Assembly (NCBI RefSeq): GCF_963422545.1
Contig: NZ_OY730238.1
Span: forward strand, 124,001-188,000
Direction: 5' to 3'
Origin: an uncultured Flavobacterium sp.
Lineage (GTDB): Bacteria; Bacteroidota; Bacteroidia; Flavobacteriales; Flavobacteriaceae
DNA length: 64,000 bases
This document shows positions 33,713 through 41,725 of this stretch, one piece after another. The position numbers were made by a program, and so were the translations under genes. The stretch's first letter is position 1. Each line of letters opens with the position of its first letter. The notes under the pieces are model-generated. The model saw only the letters and a program-made list of their open reading frames with translations, did not search any database and was not told the DNA's origin.

Positions 33713-34395
33713 AAGAATTAATTATTGGGTATTTCACACAAAGTAACCACAATGATTGTCATCCCGATTTCTATGATAAAAACTAATTTTTTATTCTTTT
33801 CAACGGATTAAAATCCGTTGCTACAAAATAAGCCATTCCTACGGAATTTTATAAAAGAGTTCCATAGGAACAAAACATATTGTAGGGATGGATTTTAATC
33901 CATCATTCGCAACGTAACCACAATCATTGTCATCCCGAGGACAAAAATGCGTAGACTAACTTTGAAAATATGCTTTAGCCAAACTGTAATTCACTCGGCT
34001 AAAGTCCTTTTATATTGCACTTTAATTTTCATCAAACTAAAGCTGGACGCTATTTAATCTTGTGCTAATTTGAAATCTATCCCAGTCCTAACATAGCAAA
34101 AAATTACATTTTTTTGAGTTGTAATATCAATATCTGAGATTATCGATTTTCTTTATCGGTAACATTAATTTAACACTCTAATCTTTCTCTAATCTACCTC
34201 AAATACAAACCTAATCTACTTATTTTTAGAGTCTTGCTTAAACCATTGATTTTAAAGAGCTAACCTGTTTAAACAGTAATAATACGTTCATAATTTAGCA
34301 TTAATAATGAATGGTTTTATGATTTTAAGTTAACAAAAGCGTCAAATCTGATCAAAACAAACAGAGTTTCTTTGTCAAATAAAAACTAAAAATCA
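33713..34395. repeat. Intergenic region rich in short palindromes
   Basis: CAACGGATT / AATCCGTTG (33799-33818) is a perfect hairpin. GATGGATT / AATCCATC (33888-33905) is a second. GTTCCATAGGAAC is at about 33861. CACAATGATTGTCATCCCGA and CACAATCATTGTCATCCCGA are repeated near 33750 and 33910. These look like dispersed intergenic repeats, not genes. The last 300 bases should contain the receptor promoter, but no good box was found. Confidence 0.55.
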
Positions 34396-37300
34396 ATGAC
34401 AAAACTAAAACTCTTTTTTTCGGCCTTACTGCTCCTTACCGTAGGAAACATTTTTGCCCAAATTACGACCTCATCTTTATCTGCCAAAGTTAACGATGGA
34501 ACCAGTCCACTTAGTGATGCTGAGGTTACATTAACACATTTACCAACTAACTCTGTTTACAGATCCACGACTGATAAACAAGGTAGGTTTAGTTTCGAAA
34601 ATTTAAATGCCGGTGGTCCTTACGAATTAGAAATTAAAAGTTCTGGTACCAAAGATTATTCTAACTCACAAATACATTTATCACTTGGTGATAATGATTT
34701 ACCAACAATTGTAGTTAGTAAAGCAGAAGACAATGTATTGGAAGAAGTTGTAATTACAAGCTCTAAACCATCTTCTAAAAACAACGGTACCAATATCAAT
34801 GAAAAACAAGTAAATGGCCTTCCGTTAATAAACAGAGGAATTCAGGATGTTACAAAACTAGTTCCACAGAGTTCTAACAACTCTTTTGCTGGTACTAATT
34901 TCAGATATAATAACGTAACTATTGACGGTTCTATAAACAATGATGCAATTGGTTTTAGTCCATCTTTGGGTGGTCAATCCGGAACTTCTGGTATGCCAGG
35001 AAGCAGTACGCGATCAAATTCAATAAGCTTAGATGCAATTCAGGATATTCAGGTTTACATTGCACCTTATGATATTAAATTAGGGAACTTTTTAGGAGGA
35101 AGCGTTAATGCAGTTACTCGCAGCGGTACAAATACAGTAAGCGGATCTATTTATAGTTATGGTCGAAATGCTGCCATTACAGGTCCAAATAATGCAGGTG
35201 ACGGTTCTAAAATGCCAAGCTCTTTTGGTGATTATCAAGTTGGTTTTAGATTAGGTTTGCCAATTATTAAGGATAAACTTTTCTTCTTTACCAATATGGA
35301 ATATGCAGAAAGAACTGACCCTTTATTTTACAACGCAGGACAAACAAATTCTGACGGAAAATTGACTTCATTAGTAGATAATGCAACTGCAGAACAGATT
35401 TCGAATTTCGTAAAAACAAACTACGGATTTGATGTAGGAAGTTACGGCGCGTACAACAACTTTGCAAAAAGTCAAAAATACTTCAATAAATTAGATTGGA
35501 AAATTAACGACAAACACTCTCTTTCGTTAAGAAATAATACTGTAGTTTCTCAAGCTTCAAATTTAGAGCGCGATGCAGCAAACTTCAGATTTTCAAGCAT
35601 GGATTTTACACAGAAAAACCAATCTATTAGTACGGTTTTAGAATTAAAAAGTCATTTCAACAGCCAATGGTCAAATTCATTTATTGCAAGTTATTCTGCC
35701 ATTAAAGATTATCGTGATCCAAAATCAAGCAATATCATGTTTCCTCAAACAGAAATTGGTTATAACGGAGGAACAATTTTCTTAGGAAATGACCGTGAGG
35801 CAACTGTATTTAATATGAAACAAAATACTGCCGAAATCACAGACAACCTGACGTACAAAACAGGAAACCATACATTCTTATTTGGTACTCACAACGAGTT
35901 TTATGACATCAATTACGGATTTGTAAATGCATTAAACGGAAGAGTTTCGTACAAATCTCTAGATAATTTCCTTAACAAACTTCCTACTCGTGTTCGTGGA
36001 ACTTATCCGTTTGACGGTTCAACAAGAGATGAAATCTTCAATAATCCTTACGCTAAATTCAAAGTAAACTTATATAGTGTTTATGCACAGGATGAGATTA
36101 GAATTGGCGATAAATTGAAAGTTACTCCAGGTGTGAGAATTGATTATACAGACTTGCCAAATAAACCAAAATTAAGCCCGCAAGTTCAAAATTCTCCGGC
36201 TGACCCTAATTATGGCACAACTTATACTTATACACCATTAAGCCAAATAAACAACAACTTTTTCAGCACTGCATTGGTTTCTCCAAGAATAGGATTTACT
36301 TATAATGTTGACGAAGATAAAACATTGGTTTTAAGAGGTGGATCTGGAGTATTTACAGGACGTATCCCATTTGCATGGTTAGGATATGCATATTATAATG
36401 ACGGTGTAGGTTACGGAAGTTATGACAAAAACAATCTAACTCCGGCTCAGGTTGCAGCAGCTGGTGATCCTTTGGCAACTAACGGATTAAACGGATATCA
36501 TGATGCAACTCCAAAAGTTCAGGCAGATTTAGTAGACAATAAATTTAAAATGCCGGCAGTTTTAAGAAACTCATTGGCTATCGATAAAATCATCGACGGA
36601 TATAAATTTACAACCGAAGGTATTTATACAAAAGTGATTCGTGATCTTGAATTTCAACAAGTAAATAAACTGGATAATCCAACTTATTTCTCTTATGATA
36701 CTAATCACCAAATGCCAATTTATGCTGCTAATATCAACCCGGCTTTTTCGAATGCTTACTTGCTTTCAAATACAAACAAAGGATACAGATACAGCATTAC
36801 TGAAATGATTACAAAAACCTATGATTTTGGTCTTAATTTTATGGTTGCTTATACTTACGGAAATTCTCGCGATGTTACAAACGGAATTCGTAACTCTATG
36901 GAAAGTAACTTCCAGATGAACCAATCATTGACACCAAATGATCCGCAATTGGCAAATTCAAACTTTAATATCAAACACAGAATCGTTTCGAATGTAGGAT
37001 ATGCAGTAAAATTGGCTGATAACAATATTTTCTCTGCTAATGTATATTTTAATGCACAATCAGGAAATCCGTTTTCATGGGGATTTGTAAACTCAACAAT
37101 TGCAGGAACAGGACAAGCGGCAGGATTGGCTTATATCTTTAAAGATGCAGCAGAAGCAGCTAAATATATCGGAGTAAGTTCAACTGGAGTTCCATCAGCG
37201 ACAGCAGCACAACAAGTTGCAGATTACGAAGCTTTTGTTAATGGAAATGATTATTTAAAAAGCAGAAGAGGAACTTTCACACAAAGAAATGGAGATACAA

Positions 37301-37611
37301 CTCCGTGGAATATTCAGGCAGATTTGAAATTAATGGATGAAATCAAAGTTACAAAAGTTGGTACATTTCAAATTTCATTCAGCATGGCAAACATTGGTAA
37401 CCTTATCAATAAAGATTGGGGAAGAAGTTACTTTGTTCCAAATACATACAATTCAACAGCGAGCCTTGGTTTAACAAAATCAGGAAACCTTGGAGGTGTT
37501 GCCACTGGTGATCCAACATATACTTTCCAAAGACCTTCATCAGCGCCTTATACTGTAGATCAGTTAGCGTCAAGATTCCAGGGACAATTTGGGGTTAGAT
37601 ATTCGTTCTAA
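34396..37611 (+). CDS. Oar-like TonB-dependent outer-membrane receptor
   Basis: 1071 residues. Signal peptide MTKLKLFFSALLLLTVGNIFAQ, then a carboxypeptidase-regulatory-like domain (about 25-110: SSLSAKVNDGTSPLSDAEV). The plug follows with NEKQVNGLPLINRG and NNVTIDGS, then a large barrel ending GQFGVRYSF. The early DVTKLVPQS and LGGSVNAVTRSGTN segments are typical of Oar/OmpA-like TonB receptors of Bacteroidota. The exported or imported substrate is unknown. No SusD-like gene follows, so it is not a standard SusCD pair. Confidence 0.85.
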   Translation: MTKLKLFFSALLLLTVGNIFAQITTSSLSAKVNDGTSPLSDAEVTLTHLPTNSVYRSTTDKQGRFSFENLNAGGPYELEIKSSGTKDYSNSQIHLSLGDNDLPTIVVSKAEDNVLEEVVITSSKPSSKNNGTNINEKQVNGLPLINRGIQDVTKLVPQSSNNSFAGTNFRYNNVTIDGSINNDAIGFSPSLGGQSGTSGMPGSSTRSNSISLDAIQDIQVYIAPYDIKLGNFLGGSVNAVTRSGTNTVSGSIYSYGRNAAITGPNNAGDGSKMPSSFGDYQVGFRLGLPIIKDKLFFFTNMEYAERTDPLFYNAGQTNSDGKLTSLVDNATAEQISNFVKTNYGFDVGSYGAYNNFAKSQKYFNKLDWKINDKHSLSLRNNTVVSQASNLERDAANFRFSSMDFTQKNQSISTVLELKSHFNSQWSNSFIASYSAIKDYRDPKSSNIMFPQTEIGYNGGTIFLGNDREATVFNMKQNTAEITDNLTYKTGNHTFLFGTHNEFYDINYGFVNALNGRVSYKSLDNFLNKLPTRVRGTYPFDGSTRDEIFNNPYAKFKVNLYSVYAQDEIRIGDKLKVTPGVRIDYTDLPNKPKLSPQVQNSPADPNYGTTYTYTPLSQINNNFFSTALVSPRIGFTYNVDEDKTLVLRGGSGVFTGRIPFAWLGYAYYNDGVGYGSYDKNNLTPAQVAAAGDPLATNGLNGYHDATPKVQADLVDNKFKMPAVLRNSLAIDKIIDGYKFTTEGIYTKVIRDLEFQQVNKLDNPTYFSYDTNHQMPIYAANINPAFSNAYLLSNTNKGYRYSITEMITKTYDFGLNFMVAYTYGNSRDVTNGIRNSMESNFQMNQSLTPNDPQLANSNFNIKHRIVSNVGYAVKLADNNIFSANVYFNAQSGNPFSWGFVNSTIAGTGQAAGLAYIFKDAAEAAKYIGVSSTGVPSATAAQQVADYEAFVNGNDYLKSRRGTFTQRNGDTTPWNIQADLKLMDEIKVTKVGTFQISFSMANIGNLINKDWGRSYFVPNTYNSTASLGLTKSGNLGGVATGDPTYTFQRPSSAPYTVDQLASRFQGQFGVRYSF

Positions 37612-37803
37612 CAAAGACTGTGTTTATTTTTTATTTTTTTGTCCGCCAGTTTCAATTATGGAACTGGCGGACTTGTTTTTAGAAGAATCTAATAAACAGT
37701 CTGCCAGACTTAATTCTAATAAAATACAAAACCAACTTATTGTTCGATTTCAAACATTATGTTAATTAAAACTAGAAATAAAGACTAACTCTAAAACTTG
37801 GCG

Positions 37804-37811
37804 TAATTTTG
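37804..37811 (+). promoter_or_regulatory. Promoter -7 box of the GNAT gene
   Basis: TAATTTTG matches TAnnTTTG, 22 nt before the ATG at 37834. Confidence 0.45.
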
Positions 37812-37833
37812 TAACTCATCAAAAAAGTAGATA

Positions 37834-38391
37834 ATGATTATTAGAAAAGCCACTCAAACCGATTCGGAATTTATTGCACCTTGTTTGTTATTGGCAATGG
37901 AAGACATTATCTATAAATTTATTGGGAAAAAGGATTATGAAAGTGCAAGAGACTTTTTGCTGTATTTTATAGAAAGAGAAAACAATCAATATTCATATCA
38001 GAATTGTTTTGTGGCCGAAGAAAACAATGAAATTATTGGCGTAGTAAATATTTATAACGGAGCTGACTTAATCGCGTTGAGGTTGCCAGTTATTGAATAT
38101 GTTCACGAAAACTTTAATCCTGATTTTAATCCCGAAAATGAAACGCAAAGCGGAGAATTCTATATTGATTCTTTAGGCGTAAATCCGAAACATCAGGGAA
38201 AAGGTATTGGCTCAAAACTACTGCAATTTTTGATTGAAGAATTTGTAACCAAAAATAATCAGACTTTAGGTTTATTGGTCGAAGAAGAAAATCCGAATGC
38301 CAAAAAATTATACTTAAAACTAGGTTTTAAATCTGTTGGGACTAAAACTTTGGTTGGCAAAACTCTCGAACATCTTCAGATGAAAAAATAG
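37834..38391 (+). CDS. GNAT-family N-acetyltransferase
   Basis: 185 residues. The N-terminus MIIRKATQTDSEFI and the acetyl-CoA site with LGVNPKHQGKGIGSKLLQFL (about 114-133; R/QxxGxG/A as QGKGIG) place it in the GNAT superfamily. The end AKKLYLKLGFKSVGTKTL is the usual late motif. The substrate is not predictable. It is monocistronic, with flavohemoglobin downstream under a separate promoter. Confidence 0.9.
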   Translation: MIIRKATQTDSEFIAPCLLLAMEDIIYKFIGKKDYESARDFLLYFIERENNQYSYQNCFVAEENNEIIGVVNIYNGADLIALRLPVIEYVHENFNPDFNPENETQSGEFYIDSLGVNPKHQGKGIGSKLLQFLIEEFVTKNNQTLGLLVEEENPNAKKLYLKLGFKSVGTKTLVGKTLEHLQMKK

Positions 38392-38465
38392 TTCATTTCT
38401 TACCGTAATCATTTTTAATTTGGCTCTTATGATTTGAATCATAAAACAGAGCCTGATGGCGGAGT

Positions 38466-38473
38466 TAAATTTG
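38466..38473 (+). promoter_or_regulatory. Promoter -7 box of the flavohemoglobin gene
   Basis: TAAATTTG, 65 nt before the ATG at 38539. This argues against translation from the upstream TTG at 38434. Confidence 0.45.
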
Positions 38474-38538
38474 TAAATATAAATTCTGAACGGGTTTATA
38501 CTACATTAAAATTTAATTCCAATTCAAATTATTCAAAA

Positions 38539-39750
38539 ATGAATCAATATCAAAAAGAACTGATTAAAGCTACAATTCCTATTTTGAGATCGAACGGCGA
38601 AGATCTTACCTCCTATTTCTATAACCGAATGTTTACACATCATCCTGAATTGAAAAATATATTCAATATGGGAAACCAGGCTAATGGAAAACAGAAATCG
38701 GCTTTGGCAAATGCTGTTTTGGCTTACGCCGAAAATATAGACAATCCAAGTGTACTAATTAATGTTCTAAAAGGAATTGGAACCAAACACAGAAGTTTGA
38801 ATATCCAGCCAGAACAATATAATATAGTAGGAACTCAATTGATCGCTTCTATTGGAGAAGTTGTTGGCGAAGCTGCGACTCCGGAAATTCTCGAAGCCTG
38901 GACTGTTGCTTACAATCAGCTTGCAGAAATTATGATTGATCTCGAAAAACAATTATATCAGGAAAATGCTGCGAAACCGGGAAGCTGGAACGGCTGGCGA
39001 AATTTTATAATTAAAAAAATAACAGACGAATCGAGCGAAATCAAATCGTTTTATCTTTATCCTGAAGACGGGAAAGCAATTACCAACTTTCATTCCGGTC
39101 AATATATTAGTGTTCATGTTTTTGTTCCCGAATTAGGTTTTATGCAACCCAGACAATACAGTTTATCGAGTGCTTTTAATCCGGAATATTATAGAATTTC
39201 TGTAAAGAAAGAAATCGGTCTGGCTTCAAATCCATCCGGATTAGTTTCAAACACGCTTCACTCAAAATCAGAAGGCGATGTAATTTCGATTTCAGCTCCT
39301 GCGGGATTATTCCACTTAGAAAAAGATTCCGAAAATCCGTTGATCTTAATTAGCGGAGGCGTTGGCTTGACGCCAATGTTAAGCATGTTGGAAACGAATG
39401 TGAATGCTATTCAGAATAAAAAAACAGTTTGGGTTCACGGTTGCAGAAATGAATCTGTTCATGCTTTTAAAGATCAGGTTACTTCTTTAAAGCAAGAAGT
39501 GAAATGGCTTGAAACATTTACTTTTTATGATTCAATAGAAAACATAGATAATCATTCAACCCAAATTATCGAAGGTCATGTTGATCTTACTAAATGTAAA
39601 GAGGCTATTTTATTAGACGATGCAAAATTTTATATCTGCGGACCAGAAATTTTTATCAAAAAACAATATCAAACGCTAATTGATTTTAATGTAAATCAGC
39701 AAAATATTTTTTATGAAGAATTCGGACCTCAAGTTATTAATTTGAATTAG
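38539..39750 (+). CDS. hmp: Flavohemoprotein (nitric oxide dioxygenase)
   Basis: 403 residues, close to E. coli Hmp. The globin domain (1-140) has the proximal-His region KGIGTKHRSLNIQPEQY (His in TKHRS) and the distal YFYNRMF. The FAD-binding barrel follows with RQYSLSSAF, then the NAD module with LISGGVGLTPMLSML and FYICGPEIF. It converts NO and O2 to nitrate in the cytoplasm and protects against nitrosative stress. The ATG at 38539 gives the normal N-terminus; the longer TTG frame is not supported. Confidence 0.95.
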   Translation: MNQYQKELIKATIPILRSNGEDLTSYFYNRMFTHHPELKNIFNMGNQANGKQKSALANAVLAYAENIDNPSVLINVLKGIGTKHRSLNIQPEQYNIVGTQLIASIGEVVGEAATPEILEAWTVAYNQLAEIMIDLEKQLYQENAAKPGSWNGWRNFIIKKITDESSEIKSFYLYPEDGKAITNFHSGQYISVHVFVPELGFMQPRQYSLSSAFNPEYYRISVKKEIGLASNPSGLVSNTLHSKSEGDVISISAPAGLFHLEKDSENPLILISGGVGLTPMLSMLETNVNAIQNKKTVWVHGCRNESVHAFKDQVTSLKQEVKWLETFTFYDSIENIDNHSTQIIEGHVDLTKCKEAILLDDAKFYICGPEIFIKKQYQTLIDFNVNQQNIFYEEFGPQVINLN

Positions 39751-39815
39751 TTTTTTTTGTTTCAGGTTTCAGGTTTCAGGTTCAATGCGAAATTGGAATC
39801 TACAATAAACTAATT

Positions 39816-39848
39816 AAACCCGACAGGTTTTAAAAACCTGTCGGGTTT
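39816..39848. repeat. 33-bp palindromic repeat, copy 2
   Basis: Identical to 18984-19016: AAACCCGACAGG and CCTGTCGGGTTT arms around TTTTAAAAA. It is nested between inverted TTTCAGG repeats. Confidence 0.85.
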
Positions 39849-39998
39849 GTAAACGTGAAACTTGAAACCTGAAACTTTTTAAACCACAATCCTGAAACAA
39901 TTTTAAACTATATAATCTCTTAACAAGATTTTTACTAAACGTATCAATGAAATAAGCGTTAACTTTTAATAACTAAAACCGTATCAGTCAAAAAAATT

Positions 39999-40006
39999 TA
40001 TATTTG
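39999..40006 (+). promoter_or_regulatory. Promoter -7 box of the leader peptide/kinase unit
   Basis: TATATTTG matches the consensus; transcription would start near 40012, 38 nt before the leader ATG at 40050. Confidence 0.5.
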
Positions 40007-40049
40007 CACGCGAAAAAAAATAATACCACATTACTATAAGGACTTTAAT

Positions 40050-40079
40050 ATGTCTTTATATTTTAATAGACATCTTTGA
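40050..40079 (+). CDS. Candidate 9-codon leader peptide
   Basis: ATG at 40050 gives MSLYFNRHL and then TGA at 40077-40079. AAGGA lies 8-12 nt upstream, a better ribosome site than most here. The TGA overlaps the TTG start of the kinase (TTGA), which would allow re-initiation. Short length means this may be chance. Confidence 0.35.
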   Translation: MSLYFNRHL

Positions 40080-41620
40080 GATTTACTTTTAAAAATACTT
40101 TTTCCGGCAGGAACTTCTTCATCTTAGGAATCATTTTCATTATTCTTACGCTTCTTTCTATTTATATATTAAGTGGTTTAATGACGCAAATCACTGAAAA
40201 ATCAAATATTGCAACTGAACAACGCAGCTTACAAAAAAAGCAGGAAGTTATGGTGCAGGAATTGTCCCGATTTCTTGAAACTCAAAATGAGTTAAAAAGT
40301 GTTGTTGAGATGAGCAATACCAAAAACTTATCTGATAATTTAAAAGTTTTAAGTACGATTTACTCCAATGACAATCTTGTTAAAAACAATTGGTTTCAAA
40401 TTAATAATCAAAAAATAGAATTTACTCCATCTATTAATAGCGAGAACTTAAAAACTTCTATAAAAGATTTTGTTGCTAAAAACAGAATACTAGATAAACA
40501 GAATACTATTGTTGAAGAGCATCAAATTTTTTCCTGGCGCATATATTATAAATATGTCGCAACAAATGGAACTGTAATTCGATATGGATATGATATTGAT
40601 TTGCCAGCGTTGCAATCTTATTTTTCGACGATCGATCAAAAAGCAGCTACTTATGCTTTTATATTTGACAAAAAGGGAACGATCATTTATCATCCCGAAA
40701 TAAAATTATTAAAAAAGAATATTTTTAAAATTACAGATATATCTACTCTGGATACCACTTTTACAGACAAAGATACTTTTAGCCGAAAAATTGCAATTTC
40801 AGAATATTTAGGTTTAGACATTGTACGATACACAAAACGATTGAATCTAAAAGGTACGGATTGGTATTTGTGCGTCAATTTTCCTAAAAAGGTTTCAACT
40901 GAAGATGTAGATGCCGTAAAAAAGTATGCTTCGTTAATTTACATTATTACGACGGCAATCTTAATTCTGTTCTTTTATTTATTTACCATTTTTACACGTA
41001 GAACTTTTAAGGAAAAAAACAAGCTTCTTGTAGAAAATGAAAAAATTAAAAAAGAGAAAGCATTAATTCAGTTGCAACAATTAAAGGAACAAATAAATCC
41101 GCACTTTTTATTTAATTCTTTGAATTCGCTTTATATGCTTATTGAAACTAATACCGGAGTGGCACGAAAATTTACGCTGAATCTTTCTAAGATCTACAGA
41201 TATCTAATTAATCCGCCTCTTAATAATATTGTTACAGTACAGGAAGAATTGCTTTTTATAGAAAAATATATCTTCCTTCAGCAAACCCGATTTACAGAAG
41301 AATTTGTCTTTACAATTACTATTGTTGATGACGAAAGCGTTCTGGCTAAGAAAGTTCCTTATCTGGCTTTTCAGATTGCGGTAGAAAATGCTATCAAACA
41401 CAATATCGCTTCTGAAGAAAATCCGTTGAAAATAACCATTGAAATTAAAGAAAATGTTGTAATCATTACCAATAACTTAAACGAAAAGCAAAACTTCGGG
41501 AAAGAATCTAAGTTTGGTCACAAATACTTAGAAAGTATCTACAATTACTACTCTAAAAAAGATTTTAAAACCTTCAAAAAAGACGGAGATTTTACTTGCA
41601 TTTTACCCTTAATTGGGTAG
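40076..41620 (+). CDS. LytS-type sensor histidine kinase with Cache-like sensor
   Basis: 514 residues from TTG 40076; an in-frame stop at 40067 and no ATG until codon 36 make TTG the likely start. A membrane helix at about 14-37, an extracytoplasmic Cache-like domain (about 40-280, with YAFIFDKKGTIIYHPE) and a second helix near 285-307 are followed by the His_kinase domain. The phosphoacceptor His342 is in QINPHFLFNSLNSLYML. Its partner is probably the LytTR regulator at 49095, on the far side of the SusCD operon. Confidence 0.85.
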   Translation: MRFTFKNTFSGRNFFILGIIFIILTLLSIYILSGLMTQITEKSNIATEQRSLQKKQEVMVQELSRFLETQNELKSVVEMSNTKNLSDNLKVLSTIYSNDNLVKNNWFQINNQKIEFTPSINSENLKTSIKDFVAKNRILDKQNTIVEEHQIFSWRIYYKYVATNGTVIRYGYDIDLPALQSYFSTIDQKAATYAFIFDKKGTIIYHPEIKLLKKNIFKITDISTLDTTFTDKDTFSRKIAISEYLGLDIVRYTKRLNLKGTDWYLCVNFPKKVSTEDVDAVKKYASLIYIITTAILILFFYLFTIFTRRTFKEKNKLLVENEKIKKEKALIQLQQLKEQINPHFLFNSLNSLYMLIETNTGVARKFTLNLSKIYRYLINPPLNNIVTVQEELLFIEKYIFLQQTRFTEEFVFTITIVDDESVLAKKVPYLAFQIAVENAIKHNIASEENPLKITIEIKENVVIITNNLNEKQNFGKESKFGHKYLESIYNYYSKKDFKTFKKDGDFTCILPLIG

Positions 41621-41725
41621 AAAAAAACATTCACTCCCAAAAAAAAGCCACTCACTCCTTTTTGTTTTTTTTAACAAATCCAGCATTATATTTTTATCAT
41701 AAAATTAACCTAAAATTAACTTTAA

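Larger units (their letters stand above)
39751..40049. other. Intergenic region with nested repeats
   Basis: TTTCAGG occurs three times in tandem (39760-39780). Its inverse TGAAACCTGAAAC is at about 39863-39875. Between them is the 33-bp palindrome copy 2. The promoter for the LytS-like kinase is at 39999-40006. No gene. Confidence 0.6.

Noticed and set aside
38434..38538. N-terminal extension of the flavohemoglobin from a TTG
   Set aside because: The extra 35 residues have no globin similarity, contain a -7 box, and the ATG gives the normal family start.
39760..39780. Tandem TTTCAGG units as a CRISPR or phase-variable repeat
   Set aside because: Only three 7-bp units, no spacers, and no coding frame affected.
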